64,000 bases of DNA. Origin: Pseudoalteromonas arctica A 37-1-2 (GTDB lineage Bacteria; Pseudomonadota; Gammaproteobacteria; Enterobacterales; Alteromonadaceae). Under the pieces are notes generated by a model that ran no database searches, was not told where the DNA came from, and worked only from the letters and a program-made list of their open reading frames with translations. Within the stretch, counting starts at the first letter, position 1, and each line of letters opens with the position of its first letter. The DNA is taken from the NCBI RefSeq assembly GCF_000238395.3, contig NZ_CP011025.1:62001-126000 (forward strand), in the 5' to 3' direction. Below are positions 16,712 to 25,009 of the stretch, piece after piece. Both the position numbers and the translations under genes were made by a program.

Positions 16712-17313
16712 TCTTTCTCGTTTAAGCACTTTAAAATGTAATCGAGTACTTGGCGCGAGTAAATCATACTGGTATGGCTTAAATGAAACACTTTATGTTC
16801 GGCCATACCTTTAAGTTTGGTTTCATCTAGTAATACAGTGCCATCTGACTGGCTACCTTTGACTATTAAGGGCATAAGCCCAATAGGTAAATCGCCCGCA
16901 ATACTGTAAAGCTTAGCTTTAAAAGGCCAATTACCATTTTTAGTGAGTAAAAATTCAACACTATTTTTTAAAAATGATTCAAACCCTTTTTGCTTCATTT
17001 TTTGCGCTATATGGCTGCCTTTATGTGGAGTACCCAGTGTAATTACCTTCGTAACATTCTGGCTAGCAGGGGAGTTTGCCTCTAGGTAAGCACGTGCAAT
17101 AAGCCCTCCCATTGAGTGGCATACAAGCGCTGCAGGTTCGTTAGAAATACACTCATCAATTTGTGCAAATATGGTATCGCGGTGAGGGTCGAGCGTATTA
17201 TAGGTAATGTTTAATACCGTCATCCCCGATTCTTCAAGTCGTGAACAAAGTGGGCGCATAACAAAGCCAGACATATACAAGCCATGTAAAACAATAACGT
17301 GTTTAACTTTCAT
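16708..17313 (-). CDS. alpha/beta-hydrolase, lipase/PGAP1-like
   Basis: The 201-residue protein opens with HVIVLHGLYMSG, the oxyanion region of lipase-like hydrolases, and carries the nucleophile elbow CHSMGG (Ser near residue 88) followed by ARAYLE. A TLGTPHKGSH segment is typical of triacylglycerol-lipase and PGAP1-like proteins. The likely Asp is in SQSDGTV and the His in HLSHTSM near the C-terminus. There is no signal peptide, so it is cytoplasmic and the substrate is unknown. The ATG follows AGGGAG. Confidence 0.85.
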   Translation of the reverse strand: MKVKHVIVLHGLYMSGFVMRPLCSRLEESGMTVLNITYNTLDPHRDTIFAQIDECISNEPAALVCHSMGGLIARAYLEANSPASQNVTKVITLGTPHKGSHIAQKMKQKGFESFLKNSVEFLLTKNGNWPFKAKLYSIAGDLPIGLMPLIVKGSQSDGTVLLDETKLKGMAEHKVFHLSHTSMIYSRQVLDYILKCLNEKD

Positions 17314-17323
17314 ATGCTCCCTA

Positions 17324-17485
17324 ATACCAATTTTATTAAAAACATGATCATTCTAGCGTATTAAATAATCCGCTACCTGCGTTAAAAATTATTTATATAG
17401 AACAACTATATGTCATAATTTTTGCCTTGTTATCGACTTATTTATTTGTCGCTATAATAGATAACTAATTTAATGCAATTGGTAT
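17324..17485 (+). repeat. dispersed repeat with ATACCAAT ends, copy B
   Basis: A 162-bp element from ATACCAAT to ATTGGTAT, filling most of the gap between the hydrolase and yaeQ. Its core (about 17380-17433) contains CGTTAAAAATT, TAGAACAACTA and TTTTGCCT, shared with copy A (3972-4132) in the opposite orientation; the flanks are much less similar. Confidence 0.65.
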
Positions 17486-17496
17486 AACTACCGTAA

Positions 17497-18033
17497 TTAC
17501 ATTAATTGCAGCGGTTTTATTTCAATATTGGTTGTATCGGTATTTACCCATACTTCACCATCTTGAATGGTAATGGCGAGCTTAATTCCACGATCAACCA
17601 AAGCAGCAAGTGCTTGTGTTGCTGCATAATCAAGGCTAAAAATACTTAGATTTTTAAATTCATACAATTTAGGTTGGTGTTTTTGCCACCAAATTGCTTG
17701 ATTGTTTTCACCGTAAGTATATAGCACCACTTTTTTAGATTTATTACAGGCTTTTTTAAGACGTTTTTCATCTGGTAAGCCAAGCTCAACCCATAGTTCT
17801 ATTTCTTCACTATAGCTTACATGCCAAAGTTCAGGCTCATCATCAGCGCTTAATCCTTTAGTAAATTCTAAACCATCACAGCTATTTAGCGCAAAAGCGA
17901 GTAAGCGAATCATCAACCGCTGATCGGTTTCTGATGGGTGTTGAGCCAAGGTTAAATTAAAATCTTGATAAACGTGGCGGTCCATATCGCTAAGCGATAA
18001 CTGCACTTTCATAATGGTGGATTTAAGAGCCAT
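17497..18033 (-). CDS. yaeQ: YaeQ-family protein
   Basis: A protein of about 178 residues from the ATG at 18033 (MALKSTIMKVQLSLSD), matching the YaeQ family. Characteristic parts are the DMDRHVYQDFNLTLAQHPSE opening, ERLMIRLLAFAL-like helix and WVELGLPDEKRLKKA. YaeQ has a PD-(D/E)XK nuclease-like fold, but its cell role is unclear; a link to haemolysin suppression was reported in E. coli. It is divergent from rbgA/ylqF with about 90 bp between starts. Confidence 0.9.
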   Translation of the reverse strand: MALKSTIMKVQLSLSDMDRHVYQDFNLTLAQHPSETDQRLMIRLLAFALNSCDGLEFTKGLSADDEPELWHVSYSEEIELWVELGLPDEKRLKKACNKSKKVVLYTYGENNQAIWWQKHQPKLYEFKNLSIFSLDYAATQALAALVDRGIKLAITIQDGEVWVNTDTTNIEIKPLQLM

Positions 18034-18124
18034 AACAACTAATCTGAAAAAATTTGCGTCAGTATAGCGCAATTAAATGAATTGCCAGTTAAAATAGCGG
18101 TTAATTATACGTTAGGAGTTAAAA

Positions 18125-19069
18125 ATGGCTATCCAGTGGTTCCCTGGGCACATGAATAAAGCCCGCAATGAAATTAAAGAAATAATGCCACAAATGGATG
18201 TGATCATTGAAGTGCTTGATGCGCGCATTCCTTATAGTAGCGAAAATCCGATGGTGGCAACCTTGCGTGAAGGTAAGCCGGTCATCAAAATTATGAACAA
18301 AGCTGATTTAGCTGACCCTAAAATGACTCAAATCTGGAAAGATTATTTTGAGCAAGAAAACGGTGTTAAAGCTATTTCTTTTGGACATGATAAAGCGGCT
18401 GAAGTACATCGCATTAACGAACTTTGTAAAAAACTGGTGCCGCATAAAGTGGGTGCCGATAAGCAAATTAAAGCCATGATAATGGGTATTCCTAACGTAG
18501 GTAAATCTACGTTAATTAATGTATTAGCTGGGCGTATAGTTGCAAAAACAGGTAATGAACCTGCAGTAACTAAAGCGCAGCAACGCATTAAGCTTGAGGA
18601 TGGCATTATGCTTTACGATACGCCGGGTATGCTTTGGCCAAAAGTAGAGAACGAAAACTCAGGTTATCGTTTAGGTGCTACAGGTGCTATTCGTGATACA
18701 GCGCTTGAGTATGAAGAAGTAGCTAGCTATACCGCTGAATACTTATTGCGTGCGTACCCAGAGCTTTTAAAAGCACGTTATAAAATTGCCGAACTTCCTG
18801 AAAGTGATTGGGAGTTTGTTGAAATGGCGGGTAAAAAGCGTGGTTGTATTCGTGGTGGTAATCAAATCGACACGTATAAAATGTCTGAAATACTAATTAA
18901 CGAATTACGTGATGGTATTATTGGTCGCATTACAATGGAAACTCCGCAAATGCGTGAGGAAGAAGAAGTAATGGTTGCTGGTTTACGTGCCGCTGCAGAA
19001 GCTAAAAAACAAGCTAAAGAAGAAGAGAAACTTCAACGCCGAGCACGAGCGCGTAAAAACCGTCGTTAA
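18125..19069 (+). CDS. ylqF: ribosome biogenesis GTPase YlqF/RbgA
   Basis: The 314-residue circularly permuted GTPase helps mature the large ribosomal subunit. The permuted order is visible: MNKAD (G4, near residue 58) comes first, followed by GIPNVGKSTLIN (G1, near 124) and DTPGMLWPK (G3, near 165). The start motif IQWFPGHMNKA is diagnostic. The C-terminal tail is lysine- and arginine-rich, fitting rRNA contact. TTAGGAG precedes the ATG. No operon partner is seen; repeats follow at once. Confidence 0.95.
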   Translation: MAIQWFPGHMNKARNEIKEIMPQMDVIIEVLDARIPYSSENPMVATLREGKPVIKIMNKADLADPKMTQIWKDYFEQENGVKAISFGHDKAAEVHRINELCKKLVPHKVGADKQIKAMIMGIPNVGKSTLINVLAGRIVAKTGNEPAVTKAQQRIKLEDGIMLYDTPGMLWPKVENENSGYRLGATGAIRDTALEYEEVASYTAEYLLRAYPELLKARYKIAELPESDWEFVEMAGKKRGCIRGGNQIDTYKMSEILINELRDGIIGRITMETPQMREEEEVMVAGLRAAAEAKKQAKEEEKLQRRARARKNRR

Positions 19070-19074
19070 TAATT

Positions 19075-19535
19075 AACCTGAACCTAGGGCGTGTTGATCT
19101 TTCGTGGTTGAATTTGCAGCAGTATGTTTGGTATTTGGGCAAGGCAGAGCCTATGTAGTGTGGTTATTCCCCATAAATAGGCGATAACGCAGCATAAAGG
19201 CAAGACATGCGCTGCCCTTTGGGTTCTTTCTAGGGACGATTGACTCTTTGTTGCTCGGTTTTTACTTAGCCCACTAGGTTACAAACCTCGCGCCGCGATT
19301 AAATCGCCCCTAGATTGAACAAATTTCAATCCACAAAGGTCAACACGCCCTAGAATAATAAATCTATCTCGAGCAGCTATTTTCAGCGCTAACTGTGTTG
19401 AATTTACTTGCAATAGACCAGCTATTGACGCGTAAATTCGCCTTGTTTTCACTGAAAATCTCTGGCTAGAGAAAATAAATTTAAATATCACCATGACTCA
19501 ATACGTTAGTAAATCTCTTAACCAGAGTTCAGGTT
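19075..19535. repeat. palindromic repeat element interrupted by a MITE
   Basis: AACCTGAAC at 19075-19083 and its reverse complement GTTCAGGTT at 19527-19535 bound an element into which the MITE has inserted. The right part is a long imperfect hairpin centred near 19419: ATTTTCAG/CTGAAAAT (19379/19452), GAATTTAC/GTAAATTC (19400/19432) and CAATAG/CTATTG (19411/19422). No protein is encoded. Confidence 0.6.
19084..19353. mobile_element. MITE, 270 bp, CTAGGGCGTGTTGA terminal repeats
   Basis: The ends CTAGGGCGTGTTGATCTTT (left) and the reverse complement of AAAGGTCAACACGCCCTAG (right) form near-perfect terminal inverted repeats that stay similar for about 33 bp. There is no transposase frame inside, so it is non-autonomous. 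CTAG at both edges may be a 4-bp target duplication, which would fit a YTAR-type IS5-family target; that assignment is tentative. Confidence 0.75.
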
Positions 19536-19576
19536 ATTTAGCGTTATAAGTAACTTAAATTTGTTAAATTGCAGAC

Positions 19577-19797
19577 ATAAAAAAAGCCCGTAAGGGCTTT
19601 TTTAGTTTCATATCTACCGTCACCGATATGAGCAATGTAGCAAGTAAAATAGGGCGGTTACTTATTATCAACATCAAGGGGCGTTGCGGTCCATAATAAG
19701 TAACCATAGCTGTTAACGTGCGCTACACGTTGTTTCAGGGTCAGAAACAATTAATCAATTCATTCCGTCACAAGCCAGTATGTCTTCCGTCTTGTTG
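19577..19797 (-). ncRNA. candidate small RNA, about 220 nt, unknown family
   Basis: A near-consensus promoter (see 19804-19832) reads on the minus strand into a stretch with no open frame. It contains three perfect hairpins: GTTTC/GAAAC arms at 19731-19749, AACGTG-CGCTA-CACGTT at 19715-19731, and a 12-bp stem GGTTACTTATTA (19656-19667) / TAATAAGTAACC (19694-19705). It ends with the intrinsic terminator GCCC-TTAC-GGGC plus T7 (19577-19600). Promoter, structure and terminator together make an independent RNA likely. It does not look like 6S, 4.5S, tmRNA, GcvB or Spot 42. GGA occurs three times (two as ACGGA), so a CsrA-binding role is possible but unproven. Confidence 0.65.
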
Positions 19798-19803
19798 ATA
19801 TTG

Positions 19804-19832
19804 ATTATCAGTTAGATCTAACTATCTGTCAA
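19804..19832 (-). promoter_or_regulatory. strong sigma-70 promoter of the candidate sRNA
   Basis: Read on the minus strand: TTGACA (19832-19827), a 17-bp spacer, then GATAAT (19809-19804). The -35 is perfect and the -10 has one mismatch. The predicted start is near 19797. Confidence 0.75.
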
Positions 19833-20093
19833 CACCTAAATGCAAATAATTCCTATTATCTCTTTGTTTGTTTTGTAAGCTAATGTTAAGTATGAAAAAG
19901 AATAATAATCTAAGCTGTTTGACTAACCAGTAGAGCTTTAATTCGATATATCTAATAGTGATTTTTATTTATTAGAGCTAATCGATTAATGCAGGAGAGA
20001 GGTTTTCGTTTGTATTTTAAGCTTAGGGCCCTAGGGCTGTGTCTTTGGAAAAGTTTAGCGAGCTTTAATGTGAATGCTCTATAAGGTTTGGAC
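19833..20093. other. intergenic, nothing specific seen
   Basis: AT-rich sequence between the sRNA promoter and the terminator of the DUF547 gene. A short palindrome AGGGCCCT lies near 20027-20034. No credible gene or RNA is seen. Confidence 0.35.
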
Positions 20094-20135
20094 ATAAAAA
20101 AACCCCAGTAATTGGTATGTCCAACTATTGGGGTT
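20094..20135 (-). terminator. Rho-independent terminator of the DUF547 transcript
   Basis: A hairpin with CCCCA/TGGGG ends and a TTGG/CCAA inner stem (two mismatches), followed on the minus strand by a T7 run. It lies about 35 bp after the stop at 20171. Confidence 0.75.
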
Positions 20136-20170
20136 ACTTCATTTACTGCGCATTTTTAATTGGGATTATA

Positions 20171-21283
20171 CTATTGGTTATTAGCGTAGTAGGCGTTTTC
20201 ACCACTTACATTTGTTTTTAACAAATCATTTTTTCTTTGTAACTCTCTAAGAATAACGATTCGCTTAGCTGGAATATTAAGATTGTTTAAGCGAGGAAAG
20301 CTATGCTGAGGGATCAGTAATGCTTTATCCCAATTACTAATAATAATATCGTAAGAGTCTCGGTGCTTAGGACCTGTTACATCAGTAATGTCATAATTAT
20401 CGATGGTAAAAAGAGCTGTTTTTTTATTTTTTAACTTATTTAGTAAATCGTTATCTGCATACAAACTCAGGTGAGCAAGTAAATCATTATTAAAGTCATT
20501 AAAATATGCTTTTTTATCTTTATACATGGTCGATACATTAAGAAGGTTACTGCTGTAATTAGTGCCTCTATTTGAATTAATAAATTCTTGAGCGTTATCA
20601 ATTAATGAAGGCATTAAGTTATTCGCGGTGTATGCCTGAGTTCTAATATTTGGTGAACCGATATAGCCTTTATATAAGCCATACATTACAAGAGGGTTAT
20701 TTTTATTTAATGGCATTAATATTTTGTATTCAATGTCATCTAAACTAAGTTCTTGCCCGTTATATGTGAATAGCTTTTTGTAAAAGAAGCTGCTTTTATC
20801 AGCCACGTCATAAGATAAACTATTAGTGTCTTTTGGGTAGCGCTGAGCTAATTCATTTATTACTGCTACATTATGTAGATTCAGCCAAAATGCAGTTTGT
20901 TCTTCATTACTTAATTTACTAAGTTGGTTATTTGCTAAATAACTAAGAAGATTACTTTGTATAGCGGCAATTGATTTTGTTAATTCTGGATCATCAATAA
21001 ATTGCTCATAATAAAAGCGGTTTGCTTCTGCATCAGTCGCTCGGTTACTTCCGAGGTTAGGACCTTGCTCATTTTCATCATAGGAAATGTACGATCTATC
21101 TGAACGAGCCAATTCAAGAACAGAGGCTTCTAAAACAGTATTGTATTGAGAGTAGTCAACTGCAAAATTAGCAGTCACTTGATTCTTACTGTTTAAAGAA
21201 TTTGTTGTATTGCTACTTTCAGCAAAGCACGGGGCTGACAGTAACGTACTCAGTATTACAGATTTAGCTATTAATTTGATCAT
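20171..21283 (-). CDS. exported DUF547-domain protein
   Basis: The start is the ATG at 21283, preceded by GAGGGA; an upstream extension lacks a ribosome site. The roughly 370-residue product has a Sec signal peptide ending CFAES near residue 22. The DUF547 core is recognised in TAFWLNLHNVAVINEL (mid-protein) and the later LDDIEYKIL region. DUF547 proteins are often secreted and papain-like-fold enzymes have been suggested, but no activity is established. It follows a DUF3857/transglutaminase protein by about 90 bp and is probably co-transcribed with it. Confidence 0.82.
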   Translation of the reverse strand: MIKLIAKSVILSTLLSAPCFAESSNTTNSLNSKNQVTANFAVDYSQYNTVLEASVLELARSDRSYISYDENEQGPNLGSNRATDAEANRFYYEQFIDDPELTKSIAAIQSNLLSYLANNQLSKLSNEEQTAFWLNLHNVAVINELAQRYPKDTNSLSYDVADKSSFFYKKLFTYNGQELSLDDIEYKILMPLNKNNPLVMYGLYKGYIGSPNIRTQAYTANNLMPSLIDNAQEFINSNRGTNYSSNLLNVSTMYKDKKAYFNDFNNDLLAHLSLYADNDLLNKLKNKKTALFTIDNYDITDVTGPKHRDSYDIIISNWDKALLIPQHSFPRLNNLNIPAKRIVILRELQRKNDLLKTNVSGENAYYANNQ

Positions 21284-21375
21284 ATTATTTCCCTCGATGA
21301 TTATATCCAATATCGCTCACGGTTGTTTGTTTTGTGAACAAAGTAATAATATGCATTAAATTAAGCTTAGTCAAA

Positions 21376-24354
21376 TTATTGTAATTTATTGGCTGCTATA
21401 CGTAAATTAATTTGCTTTACGAGTACTTTATCTTGTTTGTTAAAACGTCCTACAATAAGTAAAAAATCACTACCGTCAGTTTTTATTACTTTAATACTTG
21501 TATTATCAAGTTTGGTTTTACCGTATGTGATTTCTATTTTTTCTATGTCTTTAAAATGACTAAGATCTGATTCAAGTTCTCCTTGGTCATTTTTGTAATA
21601 GCTAAAAATATAGTTCTCGGTTATTCCGTTACCGTCTTCTCGGTAATCAAACATTGCATCGCTATAAAAATAGAGTATTTCTTCGTTTTCAGGTGTTAGG
21701 CGATTACGTTTTAAAAAGTGTACTTGGTAAGACCATAAACTATCGCCTTTTATAATTGCGGCATTAGGTAAAATATTTACTTCTTGAAGTACGCCTAAAA
21801 ATAATAGAGGTGCAAACGCAAGCGAGATTAAATACTGTCTAATTCGCCAGTACGAGTTGTAATGTAGGGCTTCTTTACTTGTATCGGTTTGTTCAATGTA
21901 ACTAACTAGAGGCAACCATAAAAATGGCATTATACAAATCACTATGGTTGCGTATTCGTCCATACGATAAGCAAAGGCGCTGGCGAGTACCATTAGCCAG
22001 AGTGTTAAGGCAGTCCAGTTAGGCATTACTCTATTTTTGTTTAACTGTTGTTGGCTGTGCTCTGCAAGTGCGAGATACAAAGGGTAATACCATAAAAACG
22101 CAAATATACCTCGAGCAATAGGCATAATACTTGAGTTATCGCGCTCTTTAATGGCTTTAAAGTTACGATAACTCCAGTAGTTAACAAATATGCCTAAACT
22201 TAAAATACTGTAAATAATAAACTTACTTATAGACACTGCATAAAATGGACTATCTTCAAATTTAACTTTTTTTGCTGACTCTAATCGCCAATCGGCGAAA
22301 AAGAATATGAGTACTAAAATATAGCCAGCCAACACATATTTAAGCCAGCTATAACCAAAGCTATCTAGCACATCAGCTGTTGTTTGAGGTGTTTCGCTCG
22401 CTTTTGCATATTTTAGAATAGGGTAATGGGTTGCTGATATTAACTTTTTACGCTGTGCTAAATAATCATCTATTTGAGCGGCTTTAATATGATCTTGTTT
22501 TGCGTAATAGTCATAACTCAGTGTTAAAACGTTATCATTAAATTCAGTAGTTGTTTTTAGATTGAAGTAGTTGTTATCAATTTCTTGTTGATCGCTATCA
22601 AATCCCCAACCTTTTTCTGCAAAATGTAGTTTTATTGTGGTGTTAATTATATTGGGGTAGTCAAAGTAAAGTGGGTCGGTGCGATTTACCTGCTTTGGTT
22701 CGTAAACGCTATTTTGTATTTCACTCGCATAAAAACTAGCTTCGTAGCCTTCGTCTGTTTTATCCCAAAATTCACTAATTAAATACGATTCTTTGGTTAT
22801 TAGTTTACCCGTTTGTTCTTGCTCACTAATTGCCATTGCTTCATTGATTGATAAGCCATTTAAAAAACTTTGGTAATACTCGAAGTAAGATTTAGCAACG
22901 CTATTTAGACCACTGCTGGCTATATTACTTCTTCGGTTAATTGCTTCAAATTCAGCATAAGTGTACTGGGTTTCAAAACGTGATGGCTCAGATACTTTTT
23001 CAGCAATAAAAAAGTTATCCTCTACAGATACATTTGTATGTACAGGCTTTTGCGCCATTGAAGTTAAAGCGGTTTCACCTTTATCAATAATTAGGGCATA
23101 GCCATAATCAGGCTGCGCTAAATATTCGAGAGCACCTCGTTGGTAGCTAACCGTAGGATCGAGCCAGTAGCGTTTTCCGTTTTGTTTAAGCGTAACAATT
23201 ACGTGATTAAATACACTTGCAGAAGGTGGAAGTTCTTTTAAACGTTTGGTTTCCTCTGTATCAACTAGCGCAGGGAAGGCCTCTATATCCATCGCTTTTA
23301 ATAACGAGATAAGCAGTACTGTTTTATCTTTGCAATCGCCATATCGTAGCGAAAGCGTTTCTGAAGCTGACGTTGGTTGATGCGAGTTAGTGCCCATTTC
23401 AAGCCCTAAATATCGAACTTCGTCTTGGCTAAAGCGCAGTGCTGCTGCAATTTTGTCTGATGTTTTTGTGTGCTTTGCTTTTATTTCTTCAGCTACATCC
23501 AAAATGCTGTTTGGGGTTTCTATGGCTGATTGATAAAGTGGATATGCCCAGTTAACTACCTGACCCCAATCGTCAAACTCAGAAAAGTAAACTTGTGTAT
23601 ATGGGTCGTACCACGTTGGGGTTTGAGAATTCTGCTCCAGTAAAGGTTCTTCAAAAAGAGTTATAGAATAATCTTTGCCATATTTGTTAAGCGTTTCTTG
23701 AATATCTGCTGTGCCGTTTATTGTATTAATATGTAAAGGCGTTTGTTTACCCCAAAGTACACGCATATTTTGTTGCACTACGGGTACCGACCAGTTTAGC
23801 GTGCGTCTTGTACTAAATTTATTAGCATATATAGGGTTGCTACCTGCCACTGTGTAGCTGTAATCAAGTATGTCGCCACTGCGCATATCATCAATAATAA
23901 TGTTGAGTGATAAGCTACCATTATAAATACGATCAGCTAACTCAGATTCACCTTGCATAACCGTCATTCTCGCGCTGCCAAGCTTATCAATACGCTCATT
24001 ATTTCTAATAATCGTTAAGCTGTTTAGTGTTAGCGACTCATAACTTGGATCAAAATCAAGATTAAGCTGGCTTATATAATCAACACCACTTTGATTTAAA
24101 GCTTTCATAACCAAACGCGTATAGCGTTGCTGTTTTTGTCTGCTCGGTATATAGGATTGGTTATCGAGTAACAAATAAAGTGTGCCGTCACGTACTTTGG
24201 TTATGTCGGAATGCTTGGGTTGCTCAATAATATGTGTATTAACCCAATTAGCTGGTTTATCTATTTTATATTGCTGCGCAAAAATATTATGAGAGAAAAT
24301 TAATAAGGTAAGTGCAATTAGCCAAGAGCTGAGTCGAAGGAAGTTCCATTTCAT
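21376..24354 (-). CDS. DUF3857 / transglutaminase-like membrane protein
   Basis: The 992-residue protein has a signal peptide (to about residue 26, ending NIFAQ), a DUF3857 domain (about 60-215) and a transglutaminase-like domain. The catalytic triad region is LSLRYGDCKDKTVLL (Cys near 342), VFNHVIVTL (His near 388) and YWLDPT (Asp near 402). The C-terminal third has several membrane helices, including FADWRLES and a run from about 680 to 840, then a soluble tail. Such proteins are common in marine Bacteroidetes and Alteromonadales and are thought to act on cell-envelope proteins or peptides, but the reaction is unknown. The DUF547 protein follows in the same direction. Confidence 0.85.
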   Translation of the reverse strand: MKWNFLRLSSWLIALTLLIFSHNIFAQQYKIDKPANWVNTHIIEQPKHSDITKVRDGTLYLLLDNQSYIPSRQKQQRYTRLVMKALNQSGVDYISQLNLDFDPSYESLTLNSLTIIRNNERIDKLGSARMTVMQGESELADRIYNGSLSLNIIIDDMRSGDILDYSYTVAGSNPIYANKFSTRRTLNWSVPVVQQNMRVLWGKQTPLHINTINGTADIQETLNKYGKDYSITLFEEPLLEQNSQTPTWYDPYTQVYFSEFDDWGQVVNWAYPLYQSAIETPNSILDVAEEIKAKHTKTSDKIAAALRFSQDEVRYLGLEMGTNSHQPTSASETLSLRYGDCKDKTVLLISLLKAMDIEAFPALVDTEETKRLKELPPSASVFNHVIVTLKQNGKRYWLDPTVSYQRGALEYLAQPDYGYALIIDKGETALTSMAQKPVHTNVSVEDNFFIAEKVSEPSRFETQYTYAEFEAINRRSNIASSGLNSVAKSYFEYYQSFLNGLSINEAMAISEQEQTGKLITKESYLISEFWDKTDEGYEASFYASEIQNSVYEPKQVNRTDPLYFDYPNIINTTIKLHFAEKGWGFDSDQQEIDNNYFNLKTTTEFNDNVLTLSYDYYAKQDHIKAAQIDDYLAQRKKLISATHYPILKYAKASETPQTTADVLDSFGYSWLKYVLAGYILVLIFFFADWRLESAKKVKFEDSPFYAVSISKFIIYSILSLGIFVNYWSYRNFKAIKERDNSSIMPIARGIFAFLWYYPLYLALAEHSQQQLNKNRVMPNWTALTLWLMVLASAFAYRMDEYATIVICIMPFLWLPLVSYIEQTDTSKEALHYNSYWRIRQYLISLAFAPLLFLGVLQEVNILPNAAIIKGDSLWSYQVHFLKRNRLTPENEEILYFYSDAMFDYREDGNGITENYIFSYYKNDQGELESDLSHFKDIEKIEITYGKTKLDNTSIKVIKTDGSDFLLIVGRFNKQDKVLVKQINLRIAANKLQ

Positions 24355-24578
24355 TGTAGGGTCTTATAGTTGTTTTTATAAATACTATTGAAGGAATAAT
24401 GTACCAAATTTAGGCTTTTTTGACAATGAGATGTTAATAGAATCCATCCACATATTTATTTCTATAATTATGATAATAAATAAGTTCATCTCAATTTAGC
24501 TTGTTATTTATATGCATAGGTTATAAATACAATGAAAGCATAAAGGTATTTAATTATCTCTAAAAATGGCTTTGCTGT

Positions 24579-24803
24579 TTGTCTTATTGCTCGTCACACA
24601 TTTTACTTTGCAAGATACACTATGCTTTTATAAAGCACGCAACCACTGCATTTACCGCTCAGCAAATGGGCGATTTGGTTGGTGTTAGTCGCTCTACAGC
24701 ACGCCGTTATTTGGAGTATTTGCTTGAATCAGGTAAGTTAACAGCGGATCAAAGTTATGGCAGTATTGGCCGCCCTGAACGTTGCTATAAAATAGCGAAG
24801 TAA
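24579..24803 (+). pseudogene. remnant of a CitB/DcuR-type response regulator (C-terminal HTH only)
   Basis: The last 50 or so residues (FTAQQMGDLVGVSRSTARRYLEY and YGSIGRPERCYK) match the C-terminal DNA-binding domain of CitB/DcuR/DctR response regulators, including the conserved SRxTARRYLEYL helix and the GRPERxY tail. The receiver domain and linker are missing, and the upstream bases do not encode them in any frame I can recognise. No partner kinase is near. I read this as the tail of a deleted gene, although a free-standing HTH peptide cannot be excluded. The start is not reliable. Confidence 0.65.
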
Positions 24804-25009
24804 CTTTTTGTACCTAAGGCTTAAATATTAAATTTCATTTATTTCAATGCCTTACGTTTTTTTTGTTATGTTTGATATTTAATAGATTCTGACGATAAAA
24901 AAAATATGTTGAATTGATTGCATTTTAAGCGGCTTGTATGGTGATGTTCGCTTTAAGTGATGTTATACTCCTGCGGAATAATTTATCGACTTTATTAAGA
25001 GCAAAATTA

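Noticed and set aside
19279..19494. Minus-strand open frame across the MITE end
   Set aside because: It spans the junction of two repeats, has no ribosome site, and reads repeat sequence only.
19903..19935. Mini-frame beginning with Met-Lys-Lys-Asn in the gap
   Set aside because: Thirteen codons with no ribosome site; too short to support.
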